Below the pieces are notes generated by a model. The model searched no databases. It was not told the DNA's origin and saw only the letters and a program-made list of their open reading frames with translations. From Calamus simplicifolius (lineage: Eukaryota; Streptophyta; Magnoliopsida; Arecales; Arecaceae), in assembly GCA_900491605.1 (NCBI GenBank), contig UESW01005086.1, forward strand, positions 62,001 through 126,000: a DNA stretch of 64,000 bases, given 5' to 3'. The translations under genes and the position numbers were made by a program. Of this stretch, positions 44,588 to 53,535 are shown piece after piece (position 1 is the first letter of the stretch; each line of letters opens with the position of its first letter).

Positions 44588-46118
44588 AGATCGCAACCAT
44601 CAGATCATCGCCGATCAGATGGATCGTAACCATCGGATCGATCATCGCCGATCGGGATCATGGCTTGGATCGATCGCAACTGTCGGATCGTCTTCGATGG
44701 GATAGATCGCAACCGTTGGATTGATCATCTTCGATCGGGATCATGGCTTGAATCGATCGCAACCGTCGGATCGTCTTCGATCGGATCGATCGCAACGGTT
44801 CGATCGATCATCACCAATCGGGATCATGGCTTGGATTGATCGCAACCGTCGGATCGATCATCGCCGATCGGGATCATGGCTTGGATCGATCACAACCGTC
44901 GGATTGATCATCGCCGATCGGGATCATGGCTTGGATCGATCGAAGACGTCGGATCATCTCCGATCGGATTGATCACAATGGTCCAATCGATCATCGCTGA
45001 TCGGGATCATAGCTTGGATCGATCGCAATCGTCGGATCGTCTCCGATTGGATAGATCGCAACCGTTCGATCGATAATAGCAGATCAGGATCATGGCATGG
45101 ATCGATCGCAACCGTCTGATCGTCTCTGATCAGATCGATCATCGCCGATCGGGATCATGGCTTGGATCAATCGCAACCGTCGGATCGTCGCCGATCGAAT
45201 GGATCGCAACCGTCGGATCGATCATTGCCGATCAGGATCATGGCATGGATCGATCGCAATCGTCGGATCATCTCCAATCGGATCGATCGGATCGATCATC
45301 CTTGATTGGGATCATGGCTTGGTCGATCGCAGACATCGGATCATCTCCGATCAGATGGATCGCAATAGTCGGATCGATCATTATCGATCGGGATCATGGC
45401 TTGGATCGGTCGCAACCATCGGATCGTCTCCGATCGGATGGATCGCAACTGTTGGATTGATCATCACCGATCAAGATCATGGCTTGGATCGATCGCAACC
45501 GTCGGATCGTCTTCGATCGGATTGATCGCAACCGTCGGATTGATCATCGCCGACCGGAATCATGGCTTGGATCGATCCAGACGTCGAATCATCTTCGATC
45601 GGATGGATCGCAACCGTCGGATTGATCATCGCCGATCGAGATCATGGCTTGGATCGATCGCAGACGTCGGATCATCTCCGATCAGATGGATCGCAACCGT
45701 CGGATTGATCATCGCCGATCATGATCATGGCTTGGATCGATCGCAGACATCGGATCATCTTTGATCGGATTGATCGCAACAGTCCGATCGATCATTGTCG
45801 ATCGGGATCATGGCTTGTATCGATCGCAACCATCAGATCGTCTCCGATCGGATGGATCGCAACTGTTGGATTGATCATCGCCGATCGGGATCATGGCTTG
45901 GATCGATCGCAACCGTCGGATCGTCTCCGATTGGATGGATTGCATCCATCGGATCGATCATCCCCGATCGGGATCATGGCTTGGATCAATCGCAATCGTC
46001 GGATCATCTCCGATCGGATTGATCGCAACAATCTAATCGATCATCGTCGATCGGGATCATGGCTTGGATCGATCGCAATCGTCGGATCCATCATCGCCGA
46101 TCAGGATCATGGCTTCGA
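44588..46118. repeat. GATC-rich satellite array inside hAT element (about 82-bp units)
   Basis: The units contain GGGATCATGGCTTGGATCGA, TCGCAACCGTCGGATCGTC and TTCGATCGGATGGATCGCAA. The GGATCATGG mark recurs at about 82-83 bp (44657, 44740, 44822), with some 50-bp steps. It is the same family as in CACTA A and B, with hAT-typical variants: CATGGCTTGG for CAGGGCTTGG or CACGTCTTGG. Confidence 0.95.
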
Positions 46119-46119
46119 T

Positions 46120-46639
46120 CAGCTGGCTGGTGCCTAGGTGCACAGTGTGCTCCTGGCACCAGCCGTGCCATGGCACGGCCCTTGGCACGGCCTATAAAAT
46201 GGCCCAGCAAGGCCATTCTGGCACGGCCCAGCAGGGCCGTTGCTGGGCCGTGCCAAAACGGCCCAGCAGGGCCGTGCCAAAACGGCCCAGCAGGGCCGTT
46301 GCTGGGCCGTGCCAAAACGGCCCTTCTGGGCCGTGCCATGGCACGGCCCAGCAACAGCCCTGATGGGCCGTGCCATGGCACGGCCCACAAAACGGCCCAG
46401 AAGGGCCGTTTTGGCACGGCCCAGCAACGGCCCTACTGACGGACCGTGCCAGGCACGGCCCGTGACGGACCGTGCCAGGCACGGCCCGTGGCCCATTTCT
46501 TGATGGGTCACGGGCCGTGCCGAATTTGATTTTTTTTTTAATGGGCCGTGCCTGGCACGGCCCATTTGTTAATGGGCCGTGCCTGGCACGGCACGGTAAT
46601 TTTTCTGGCACGACGGGCCTAGGCCGTGCCCCATGCCTA
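46120..46639. repeat. right GC-rich palindromic arm of hAT element
   Basis: Repeats of GGCCGTGCCAAAACGGCCCA and GGCCGTGCCAGGCACGGCCC, ending in the right terminus GTGCCCCATGCCTA at 46639. Overlapping ORFs on both strands reflect composition. Confidence 0.85.
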
Positions 46640-46647
46640 CGCATGAC
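46640..46647. repeat. 8-bp target duplication, right (CGCATGAC)
   Basis: Exact match to 43885-43892. Confidence 0.95.
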
Positions 46648-46787
46648 GAGCAAATGTGTTTCTACCACAATAATGTTGATTTAATCAGTGTCAACTCTAG
46701 TCATATTGAATAATTTTTTACACGATTTTATCAAGTAATGATATAAGAATAAATAACCTAGTTAAGTAAAACATCTTGAGTGAAACA

Positions 46788-47130
46788 TCACATGTTCTCC
46801 GGTGGAATGGAACTAAGAGCACCAAGCATCAAATTATAGTTGAAATAGTGGCCCAAACTCTCGGCTTGAGTTATGACCTGGAACAATACAAGGCAAACTC
46901 ATGCCCTGTGGCCTAAGCTCATGGCCAAGGATTAGAAATGGGATCCAAAATCAGGATTAGAAATGGGATCCAAAATCAAAACCCTGGCTTCTCAGACCAA
47001 AAACGAGCTTGTCTTGATCCCACCCCACCCCGGGCAAAGGCAAAACTTTCTCACGAGTTTTACCCCTCATAGACAAACTCAGACGGAAACCGGGCGGTAG
47101 CAAACAACGCTAAGTTATAAGGATATAATA
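46788..47130 (-). repeat. right copy of the duplicated FAB1-upstream segment
   Basis: Matches 19779-20066 in the same orientation. It includes extra bases (AATAGTGGCCCAAACTCTCG and a tandem copy of AGGATTAGAAATGGGATCC). Beyond 47130 it continues into unique sequence, so this is probably the parental arrangement on that side. Confidence 0.88.
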
Positions 47131-47520
47131 TATTATGTATCTATCCGATATGGGACTAACAAGCCTGGTGAAACCCTTGCCGAGGGCCGCGCTCGACAGA
47201 GCAGCTGCTGCCATCGGAAAGACCAAGCGAGTCGCGTGCGAGAGATGGAGGGGAGACGAAGGCTTGGCAGGGGAGCGATGGGAGGTGGCTCTGAGAGAGC
47301 GAGGATGGAGCGGGTGAAATATAGCGTAGGGTGGGGAAAGGGCTGGTGCGGATGCTATCTGGACACGTGGCATATAATTTGTGGGCAGCTTTTCTCCATT
47401 TTGGTAGGGGTGAGGAGGAGGAGGCTCACGCGACTCAGAGGATCCGATTGGGTGGTGATCGTGGCATGATAGGATGAGAGGCGCACGATATGGCGGGTTC
47501 GGGTTTAGATCCAACATGAT
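47131..47520 (-). other. possible first exon or promoter region, unrecognised
   Basis: More GC-rich than its surroundings. A minus-strand frame offers MAAAALSSAALGKGFTRLVS starting near 47219, which could be the start of a protein with a targeting peptide, and it lies just upstream of the duplicated segment shared with the FAB1-like remnants. I recognise no domain, and the frame runs on into the duplicated segment without a clear splice site. Treat as unproven. Confidence 0.3.
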
Positions 47521-47524
47521 TCAT

Positions 47525-47819
47525 GTACCGGTATTGATAAAAAATATTTATTGAGATAAATATTGATTGTTTACATCATCCTAGAATGATATGGTATGTT
47601 TGTTAGCATGGGTTGTATAGAAGCGAAGGTATTGGTTTAGGAATATTTTTTGAGTTAAATCAATTTAAATTACTTTTTTTTAAAACTAGTACTGCAACCA
47701 AATCGAACCGTATCAAAAAGTTTTAGTTTAATTTTGTTCCAATTTAATTTATTAATTTACTTATCTTTACTTTAGATAATTCTATGGTTAATTTGTATAG
47801 CTAATTTTATATGGTTAAA
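47525..47819. repeat. spacer segment, source copy
   Basis: This AT-rich segment (TACCGGTATTGATAAAAAAT ... AATTTGTATA), together with 47191-47215, recurs at 49751-50049. No coding signal. Confidence 0.85.
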
Positions 47820-48648
47820 TGACACTTTAATCATTCATTAATGAAAGCCAATATAATAAAATAAAATTAAAATAAAATTGAAATTAATTTTAAAATTTTT
47901 AAAATTTTCAAATAAAACCAACTTATAGATTAAAAAACATTAATCTAAAACAAACTGAAATTATGTTAATATTTATTTTATGATTTAATTGTTTTATGTG
48001 CACCTCCTTGTTAGATCAAATTTTAGGACGTAAAATTGATTATTTCAAACGGGTGGTTCAAGGCTTCAAGCCAGCGGGTTAATAGGCGTGACTGTCGTAA
48101 TTTGAAGCAGTGGCCGCTCTGCGTGGTGTTCACGGGTTTGGAATTTGGACTGCTTTATAGATAGTTCTGACGTTGAACTGATGACACGTCAGTTTACTTC
48201 TATTCTGGATTCTATGGCGATGGCTCCTTAAAGAGCGGCTATAAAAATTTACGTGGTGGAGGCCGACGTGTGCCATCATTGGTTACCGTCCATTGAATTG
48301 GGAACTGCAAAAAAAAAAAGGGTTTTCTTCCCTTGTTTGTATAAAGCAGCAACAAAGCCATCCTTGCATGACGCAAGGCCTGTCCCGTTAAATCTTAGCC
48401 CATAAACGAGGGTTTTCAGCCCCGCCCTACCCCACCAAGGGTGCCCATAAATGCCCGGGCAAAACTTTCCCACGAGTTTATTTGGCGGACAAATTTTTGC
48501 GCCACCAAATAAACTCACGAGAAAGCTAATGGATGCCAAATAAGTCCGAGTTATATATATATATAGTTATATAGTTATAGTTATAGTTATTCTATCCTAT
48601 ATGAAACTATTTTTGAGTATTACAAATCTAATTCAGAATAGAGTCCTA
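47820..48648. other. non-coding spacer with a hairpin
   Basis: AT-rich to 48000, mixed thereafter. The only structure seen is an inverted repeat at about 48466-48530 (CTTTCCCACGAGTTTATTTGG against CCAAATAAACTCACGAGAAAG). No gene supported. Confidence 0.5.
48466..48532. repeat. short inverted repeat related to motifs at 19987 and 47047
   Basis: The arms CTTTCCCACGAGTTTATTTGG and CCAAATAAACTCACGAGAAAG flank about 20 bases. A weaker version (CTTTCTCACGAGTTTT ... AAACTCAGAAGAAAG) is in the duplicated FAB1-upstream segment at 19987-20035 and about 47047-47093. Confidence 0.7.
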
Positions 48649-48785
48649 CACTACAAGAAAATCTTGAAATAGCTACGCAATTAGCGATGCATTCGTGAAT
48701 CAATAAACTAGATAATCAAAAAAAATTAAAATTTTAATTTAGCGATGCAACAAAATTTTCACAATGTTTTAAAAAAAATATTTTA
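48649..48785 (+). mobile_element. CACTA terminal fragment
   Basis: Starts with the canonical terminus CACTACAAGAAAATCTTGAA, followed by ATAGC and GCGATGC-type subterminal motifs (AATTAGCGATGCATTC, TTTAGCGATGCAAC). It looks like the left tip of an element of the A/B family with no body; the right boundary is not sharp. Confidence 0.75.
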
Positions 48786-49750
48786 CCTCACGAGAATACT
48801 CTCCGTTCAAAAATATAGTTGTAAATAAATAAAAAATCGAAAATATAGTTGTAAATAAATAAAAATAAAAAAAAAGTGGTTGTCTGATATTGATAGGCTC
48901 GTGGGTCGTAATGGGTACAAGGTGCATTGGCCCGTTTTCCTTCCACCATTGAGAGCGAGAGGTATTCGCTGCTCTGTGAAACCAGCCTCGCGCTCCCCTC
49001 CTCTTTAGAACAGAAGACACCCCGGGCTTTCGCCCGAGCCTCGTCTGTTACTACCCAACTTGGAACGGGCGAGCCAACATTAGACACCTTTGCACCCAGA
49101 CCCAAAGAGCGTAACCAACCATCCAAACCACCCATTGCCCCCACTCGGGTTACAAGCTCGCGTGACTGAGCTCGGCAATTGAGGAAGCCAATCTTGCCTT
49201 ATTTAAAGCACAACAATGTTTTGTAAATGGTCGATGTGGGACTAAAAAGACGCCGACGTGTGAACGATCGCCAGGGACCAACAATAAATCCACACGCATC
49301 ATCTCTAGTCAAAGAAGGCCACACGTTTTGAGACGAAACGGAATAGAAAAGTCAATTAATGTTGCTCAGCTATTCAGTTCATGAACCAGGAGGATAAAAA
49401 AAAAAAAAAAATCAATATTCAGCACCACCTTATTTTTATTTATTTATTAACAAACATGTATTATCTAATTTAAATGATGTAAAATTTTGTTAAACTAATC
49501 AGCATGCGATAAAGCTTATTTCATTGATGGATGACATAATTAATGAATATCATAACTAAGTTAGGATCATAATTTTTTTACCGTTTAGGTATTATTCTGA
49601 CGGTAGAAGATTCTCAAAAATTATCCATTTAACTGCTAGATGGGTAAACAACCGAGAATGATATCATCCGCCCATTCCGATTAACACTAATATAATATAT
49701 TTAAATTTTAAATAAATAAATATATTAAATATTAAAATTTAGTAAAATAC
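48786..49750. other. spacer, no recognisable gene
   Basis: Contains a local tandem duplication of AATATAGTTGTAAATAAATAAA near 48810-48860 and a GC-richer stretch at 48890-49200 with overlapping ORFs of 80-118 codons on both strands that match no family I know. The rest is AT-rich. Confidence 0.45.
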
Positions 49751-50049
49751 GTTCGACAGAGCAGCTGCTGCCATCTACCGGTATTGATAAAAAATATTTA
49801 TTGAGATAAATATTTGATTGTTTACATCATCCTAGAATGATATGGTATGTTTGTTAGCATGGGTTGTATAGAAGCGAAGGTATTGGTTTACGGATATGTT
49901 TTGAGTTAAATCAATTTAAATTACTTTTTTTAAAACTAGTACCGCAACCAAATCGAACCGTATCAAAAAGTTTTAGTTTAATTTTGTTCCAATTTAATTT
50001 ATTAATTTACTTATCTTTACTTTAGATAATTCTATGATTAATTTGTATA
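49751..50049. repeat. spacer segment, second copy with internal deletion
   Basis: It is 47191-47215 (CGACAGAGCAGCTGCTGCCATC) fused directly to 47525-47819; the 309 bp between them are missing. CACTA element B begins exactly where this copy breaks off after AATTTGTATA. Confidence 0.88.
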
Positions 50050-50159
50050 TACTACAAGAAAATATTGAAATAGCGATACAAATTTAGCGACGCATTATTG
50101 CGTCGCTAAATTGCAACCACTTTGCGACACCTCCGTGACAACAAAACATTGCGACGGTT

Positions 50160-51318
50160 GCGATCGATCGGAGCCATGATCCCGATTGGCTATGATTGAT
50201 CGNAACGGTCCGAGATCGATCGTCGCCGATCGGGATCACGTCTTGGATCGTTCGCAACCGTCGGATCATCGCCAATCGGATGGATCGCAACGGTCCAAGA
50301 TCGATCATCGCCGATCGGGATCACGTCTTGGATCGATCGCAACCATCGGATCATCGCCGATCGGATGGATCACAACGGTCAGATCGATCATCACCGATTG
50401 GGATCACGGCTTGGATTCGCAACCATTGGATCGTCACCGATCGGATGGATCACACGGTCCAAGATCGATCGTCATCGATCGGGATCACGCTTGGATCGAT
50501 CGCAACCATCGGATCGTCGCTGATCGGATCGATCGCAATGGTCCGAGATCGATCCGATGGAGATCACGGCTTTGATCGCAACCATGGATCGTCGCGATCG
50601 GATCGATCGCAATGGTCCGAGATCGATCGCCGATCGGGATCACGTCTTGGATCGATCGCAATCATCGGATCGTCGCCGATCGGATGGATCGCAATGGTCC
50701 GAGATCGATCATCCGATCGGGATCACATCTTGGATCGATCGCAACCGTCGGATCATCATGGATGGATCGATCGCAACGGTCCGAGATCGATCGTCGCCGA
50801 TCGGGATCACGTCTTGGATCGATCGCAACCGTCGGATCGTCGCCGATCGGATCGATCGCAACGGTCCGAGATCGATCGTGCCGATCGGATCACGTCTTGG
50901 ATCGATCGCAATCGGATGTTGTCGATCGGATCGATGCAACGGTCCGAGATCGATCGTCGCCGATCGGGATCACGGCTTGGATCGATCGCAACCGTCGGAT
51001 CGTTCGCGATCGGATCAATCGCAACGGTTCAAGATCGATCGTGCCGATCGGGTCAGGGCTTGGATCGATCGCAATCGGATCATCGATCGGATCGATCACA
51101 ATTCAAGATCGATCATCGCCGATCGGGATCATGGCTTGGATCGATCGCAACCGTCGGATAGTCGCCGATCGGATCGATCGCAACAGGTCCGAGATCGATC
51201 GTCGCCGATCGGGATCAGGGCTTGGATCGATCGCAACCGTAGATCGTCGCCGATCGGATCGATCGTAACGGTCCGAGATCGATCCTCGCCGATCGGGATC
51301 ACGGCTTGGATCGATCCT
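50160..51318 (+). repeat. GATC-rich satellite array in CACTA B
   Basis: Same family as 31086-33158, mostly with CACGTCTTGG or CACGGCTTGG variants. It is about half as long and rich in 1-10-bp deletions. One undetermined base (n) is at 50203. ORFs of 321, 259 and 218 codons overlap in the three forward frames. Confidence 0.95.
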
Positions 51319-52440
51319 AGTTTTTTAAAAAATTAATTATGTTAAATAGCGACGCTTAGCGATGCAATATTAAAAAAATTAATTATAACTTTAAACTTTT
51401 TTTTTTAAATTATAAAAAAATTAAAAATAAAACATTGCGACGTAACTTTTTGCATCGCAATTATTTTTAGAGAATTTAATTTTTATGAAATTTAATTATT
51501 AAATTAAAATATTGTGACGCAGTTAAATGCATCACAAATTAATTAAAAAAATTAATTATTTTAAATGCAAGCAGTAAACCAGAAAATTAAAAAAAAAAAT
51601 TTTAACGTTGCGACGCATGTATTGCGTCGCAACATTTTTTTAAAAATAAATTAAAAAAATTAAAAATAAAACAGTAACTTTTTGCATCGCAATTATTTTT
51701 AGAGAATTTAATTTTTATAAATTTAATTATGAAATAAAAATATTGTGATGCAGTCAAATGCATCGCAAATTAATTAAAAAATTAATTATATTAAATAGCG
51801 ACGCATTAGCGACGCAATAAACCAGAAAATTAAAAAAATAATTTTTTTTGACGCATGTATTGCATCGCAATGTTTTTTTTAAAAAATATATTTTATAAAA
51901 AAATTAAAAATAAAACATTGCGACGTAACTTTTTGCGTTGCAATTATTTTTAGAGAATTTAATTTTTATGAAATTTAATTATGAAATAAAAATATTGCGA
52001 CACAATCAAATGCATCAAATTAATTAAAAAATTAATTATTTAAATAGCAACGCATTAGCGACGCAATAAACCAGAAAATTAAAAAATAATTTTTAACGTT
52101 GCGATGCATGTATTGCATCGCAATGCTTTTTTTAAAAAAAATAAATTTTATAAAAAAATAAACATTGCGACGTAACTTTTTTTTATTTTTTATGAAATTT
52201 AATTATGAAATAAAAATATTGTGACGCATTAGCGACATTTTCAGAAAATAAAAAATATCCCCCGGATATTGCCGCCAAAATAGCGGCAATTATTGACGTC
52301 GCTATTTTTCTCAATAAATAAAAAAATTGTTAGCGACGGATTAGCGACGCATAATTGAGTCGCTAATCCTTATTATATTTTAAAAAAATAACGAGGAATT
52401 AGCGACGCAAAATTGTCGCTAATCCCTAATATATACTGTC
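51319..52440. repeat. left subterminal region of CACTA B
   Basis: AT-rich with repeated modules of about 200-240 bp (TTTTTAGAGAATTTAATTTT, ATTGCGACGTAACTTTTTGC, GCGACGCAATAAACCAGAAA), each with GCGACGCA/TGCGTCGC motifs. The module occurs more often here than in A (33159-34022). Confidence 0.8.
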
Positions 52441-52599
52441 GCGCCCGACCCCCCCCACGGCCTCTTCTTTTTCTCTCCCTAAACCCTAGCCGCCGTCCCC
52501 TCCTCCGGCTCCCTCCGCCCCCTCCCCGGCGCAAGCAGCCTACCGCGGCAACGCCCCCCCTGGCGCTCATCACCCCCGGCGGCGTCCCCGATTTCGCAA

Positions 52600-53535
52600 G
52601 GTAAGCCCCAAAAAAAGGAAGTCCCCCCTCCCTTGAGGCCACGGCTGCCGTCGTGGCCGGCGGTGGCCTGGCCACGGTGGCCAGGCCACCGTTAAAAAAA
52701 AAGAAATCGGGGTGGGGTTTTTCCCCACCCCTGAGGCCACGGCCACGGCGGCGGTCGTGGCCGTCGTATCAGGCCACGGCGGCAGTGGCCGAGACGACGG
52801 CCGACCACCGCCGTGGCCGGCGGTGGCCTGGCCACGGTGGCCAGGCCACCGTTTAAAAAAAAAAATCGGGGTGGGGTTTTTCCCCCACCCCTGAGGCCAC
52901 GGCCACGGCGGCGGTGTGGCCGTCGTCTCAGGCCACGGCGCGGCAGTGGCCGGAGACGACGGCCACGGTCGGCCATAGCCGGCGGTGGCCAGGCCACCGT
53001 TTAAAAAAAGAAAGAAATCGGGTGGGGTTTTTCCCCCACCCCTGAGGCGGCGCCGTGGCCGTCGTCTCAGGCCACGGCGGGCAGTGGCCGGAGACGACGG
53101 CCACGGCCGCCACCGTGGCCGGCGGTGGCCTGGCCACGTGGCCAGGTCACCGTTTAAAAAAAAAAAAGAAATCAGGGTGGGGTTTTTTCCCCCCCCTGAG
53201 GCCGGGCCACGGCGGCCATGGCCGTTGTCTCAGGCCACGGCGCGCAGTGGTCGGAGACGACGGCCATGGCCAGCCATGGCCGGCGGTGGCCTGGCCACGG
53301 TGGCCAGGCCACCGTTTAAAAAAAAAGAATCGGGGTGGGGTTTTTCCCACCCCTGAGGCCACGGCCACGGCGGCGGCCGTGGCCGTCGTCTCAGGCCACA
53401 GCGCGGCAGTGGCCGGAGACGTGGCCAGGCCACCATTTTTTTTAAAAGGAAGTCGGGGTGGGGTTTTTCCCCCACCCCTGAGGCCACGGCGGTGGCCTGG
53501 CCACGGTGGCCAGGTCACCGTTATTTAAAAAAAAA
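52600..53535 (+). repeat. GC-rich repeated leader of CACTA B (about 6 units)
   Basis: Units of about 150-160 bp, each with GTGGCCGGCGGTGGCCTGGC, an A-tract after CCGTTT (at about 52690, 52850, 53000, 53152 and 53312) and TCGGGGTGGGGTTTTTCCCC. Both copies continue into GGATGGTGTTTATGAA or GGGTGGTGTTTATGAA and the AT-rich leader. Confidence 0.88.

Larger units (their letters stand above)
43893..46639. mobile_element. non-autonomous hAT element carrying a satellite (2.75 kb)
   Basis: The termini read TAGAGGTGGGCAC (left) and, inverted, TAGGCATGGGGCAC (right), a typical plant hAT terminal form with mismatches, and the target duplication CGCATGAC is exact. No transposase domain is present. Both sides carry GC-rich arms made of GGGCCGTGCC / GGCACGGCCC palindromes (43893-44365 and 46120-46639). 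A short AT-rich centre (44366-44587) and a 1.5-kb GATC-rich satellite (44588-46118) fill the inside. It lies inside a FAB1-like exon: removing it with one target copy restores the coding phase across the site. ORFs of up to 158 codons in the arms are composition products. Confidence 0.9.
41876..46787 (-). pseudogene. FAB1: FAB1-like PI3P 5-kinase, middle region, broken and split by a hAT element
   Basis: Read down the minus strand. 43885-43560: NHQSHTYTIYNTDQNGNLTV, GKDEGKILMW, YEGGIPKSTRRVVMSTATRG and LSFVKFLEISFS, then after a frame slip SRLSKCGHSLCRDCLSFF. 43470-43345: AMFRYSSVEIYTICKPPPVL. 43230-42980: AHLFFSEVAKLLQKLKSKYS and LFKEISEVEEMLTQEKTEFE. 42830-42440: LGLNWLNQELLLERYVWDRR and an acidic region. 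42160-41876: SELRRAYKKDLHGGSLRKFE and DNVLSVSDDEMSSIIACAVA. These follow plant FAB1 from the Cys-rich region to just before the kinase domain. Stops, slips and an AACTC-repeat insertion near 43150 break it, and the CACTA end removes the kinase. Its upstream end joins the duplicated segment near 46788. No FYVE or CCT part lies in this copy. Confidence 0.85.

Noticed and set aside
43898..46684. Pro/Ala/Gly/Arg-rich ORFs (up to 158 codons) in the GC-rich arms of the hAT element
   Set aside because: Open on both strands because of palindromic GGCACGGCCC repeats; no codon bias or domain.
47110..47517. 135-codon minus-strand ORF as a confident gene
   Set aside because: Only the MAAAALSSAALGKG start is suggestive; no domain, no clear splice sites, and the frame runs into duplicated spacer.
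48890..49200. Organelle-derived or tRNA-containing insert
   Set aside because: The GC-richer segment has no cloverleaf or recognisable organelle gene; left as unidentified.
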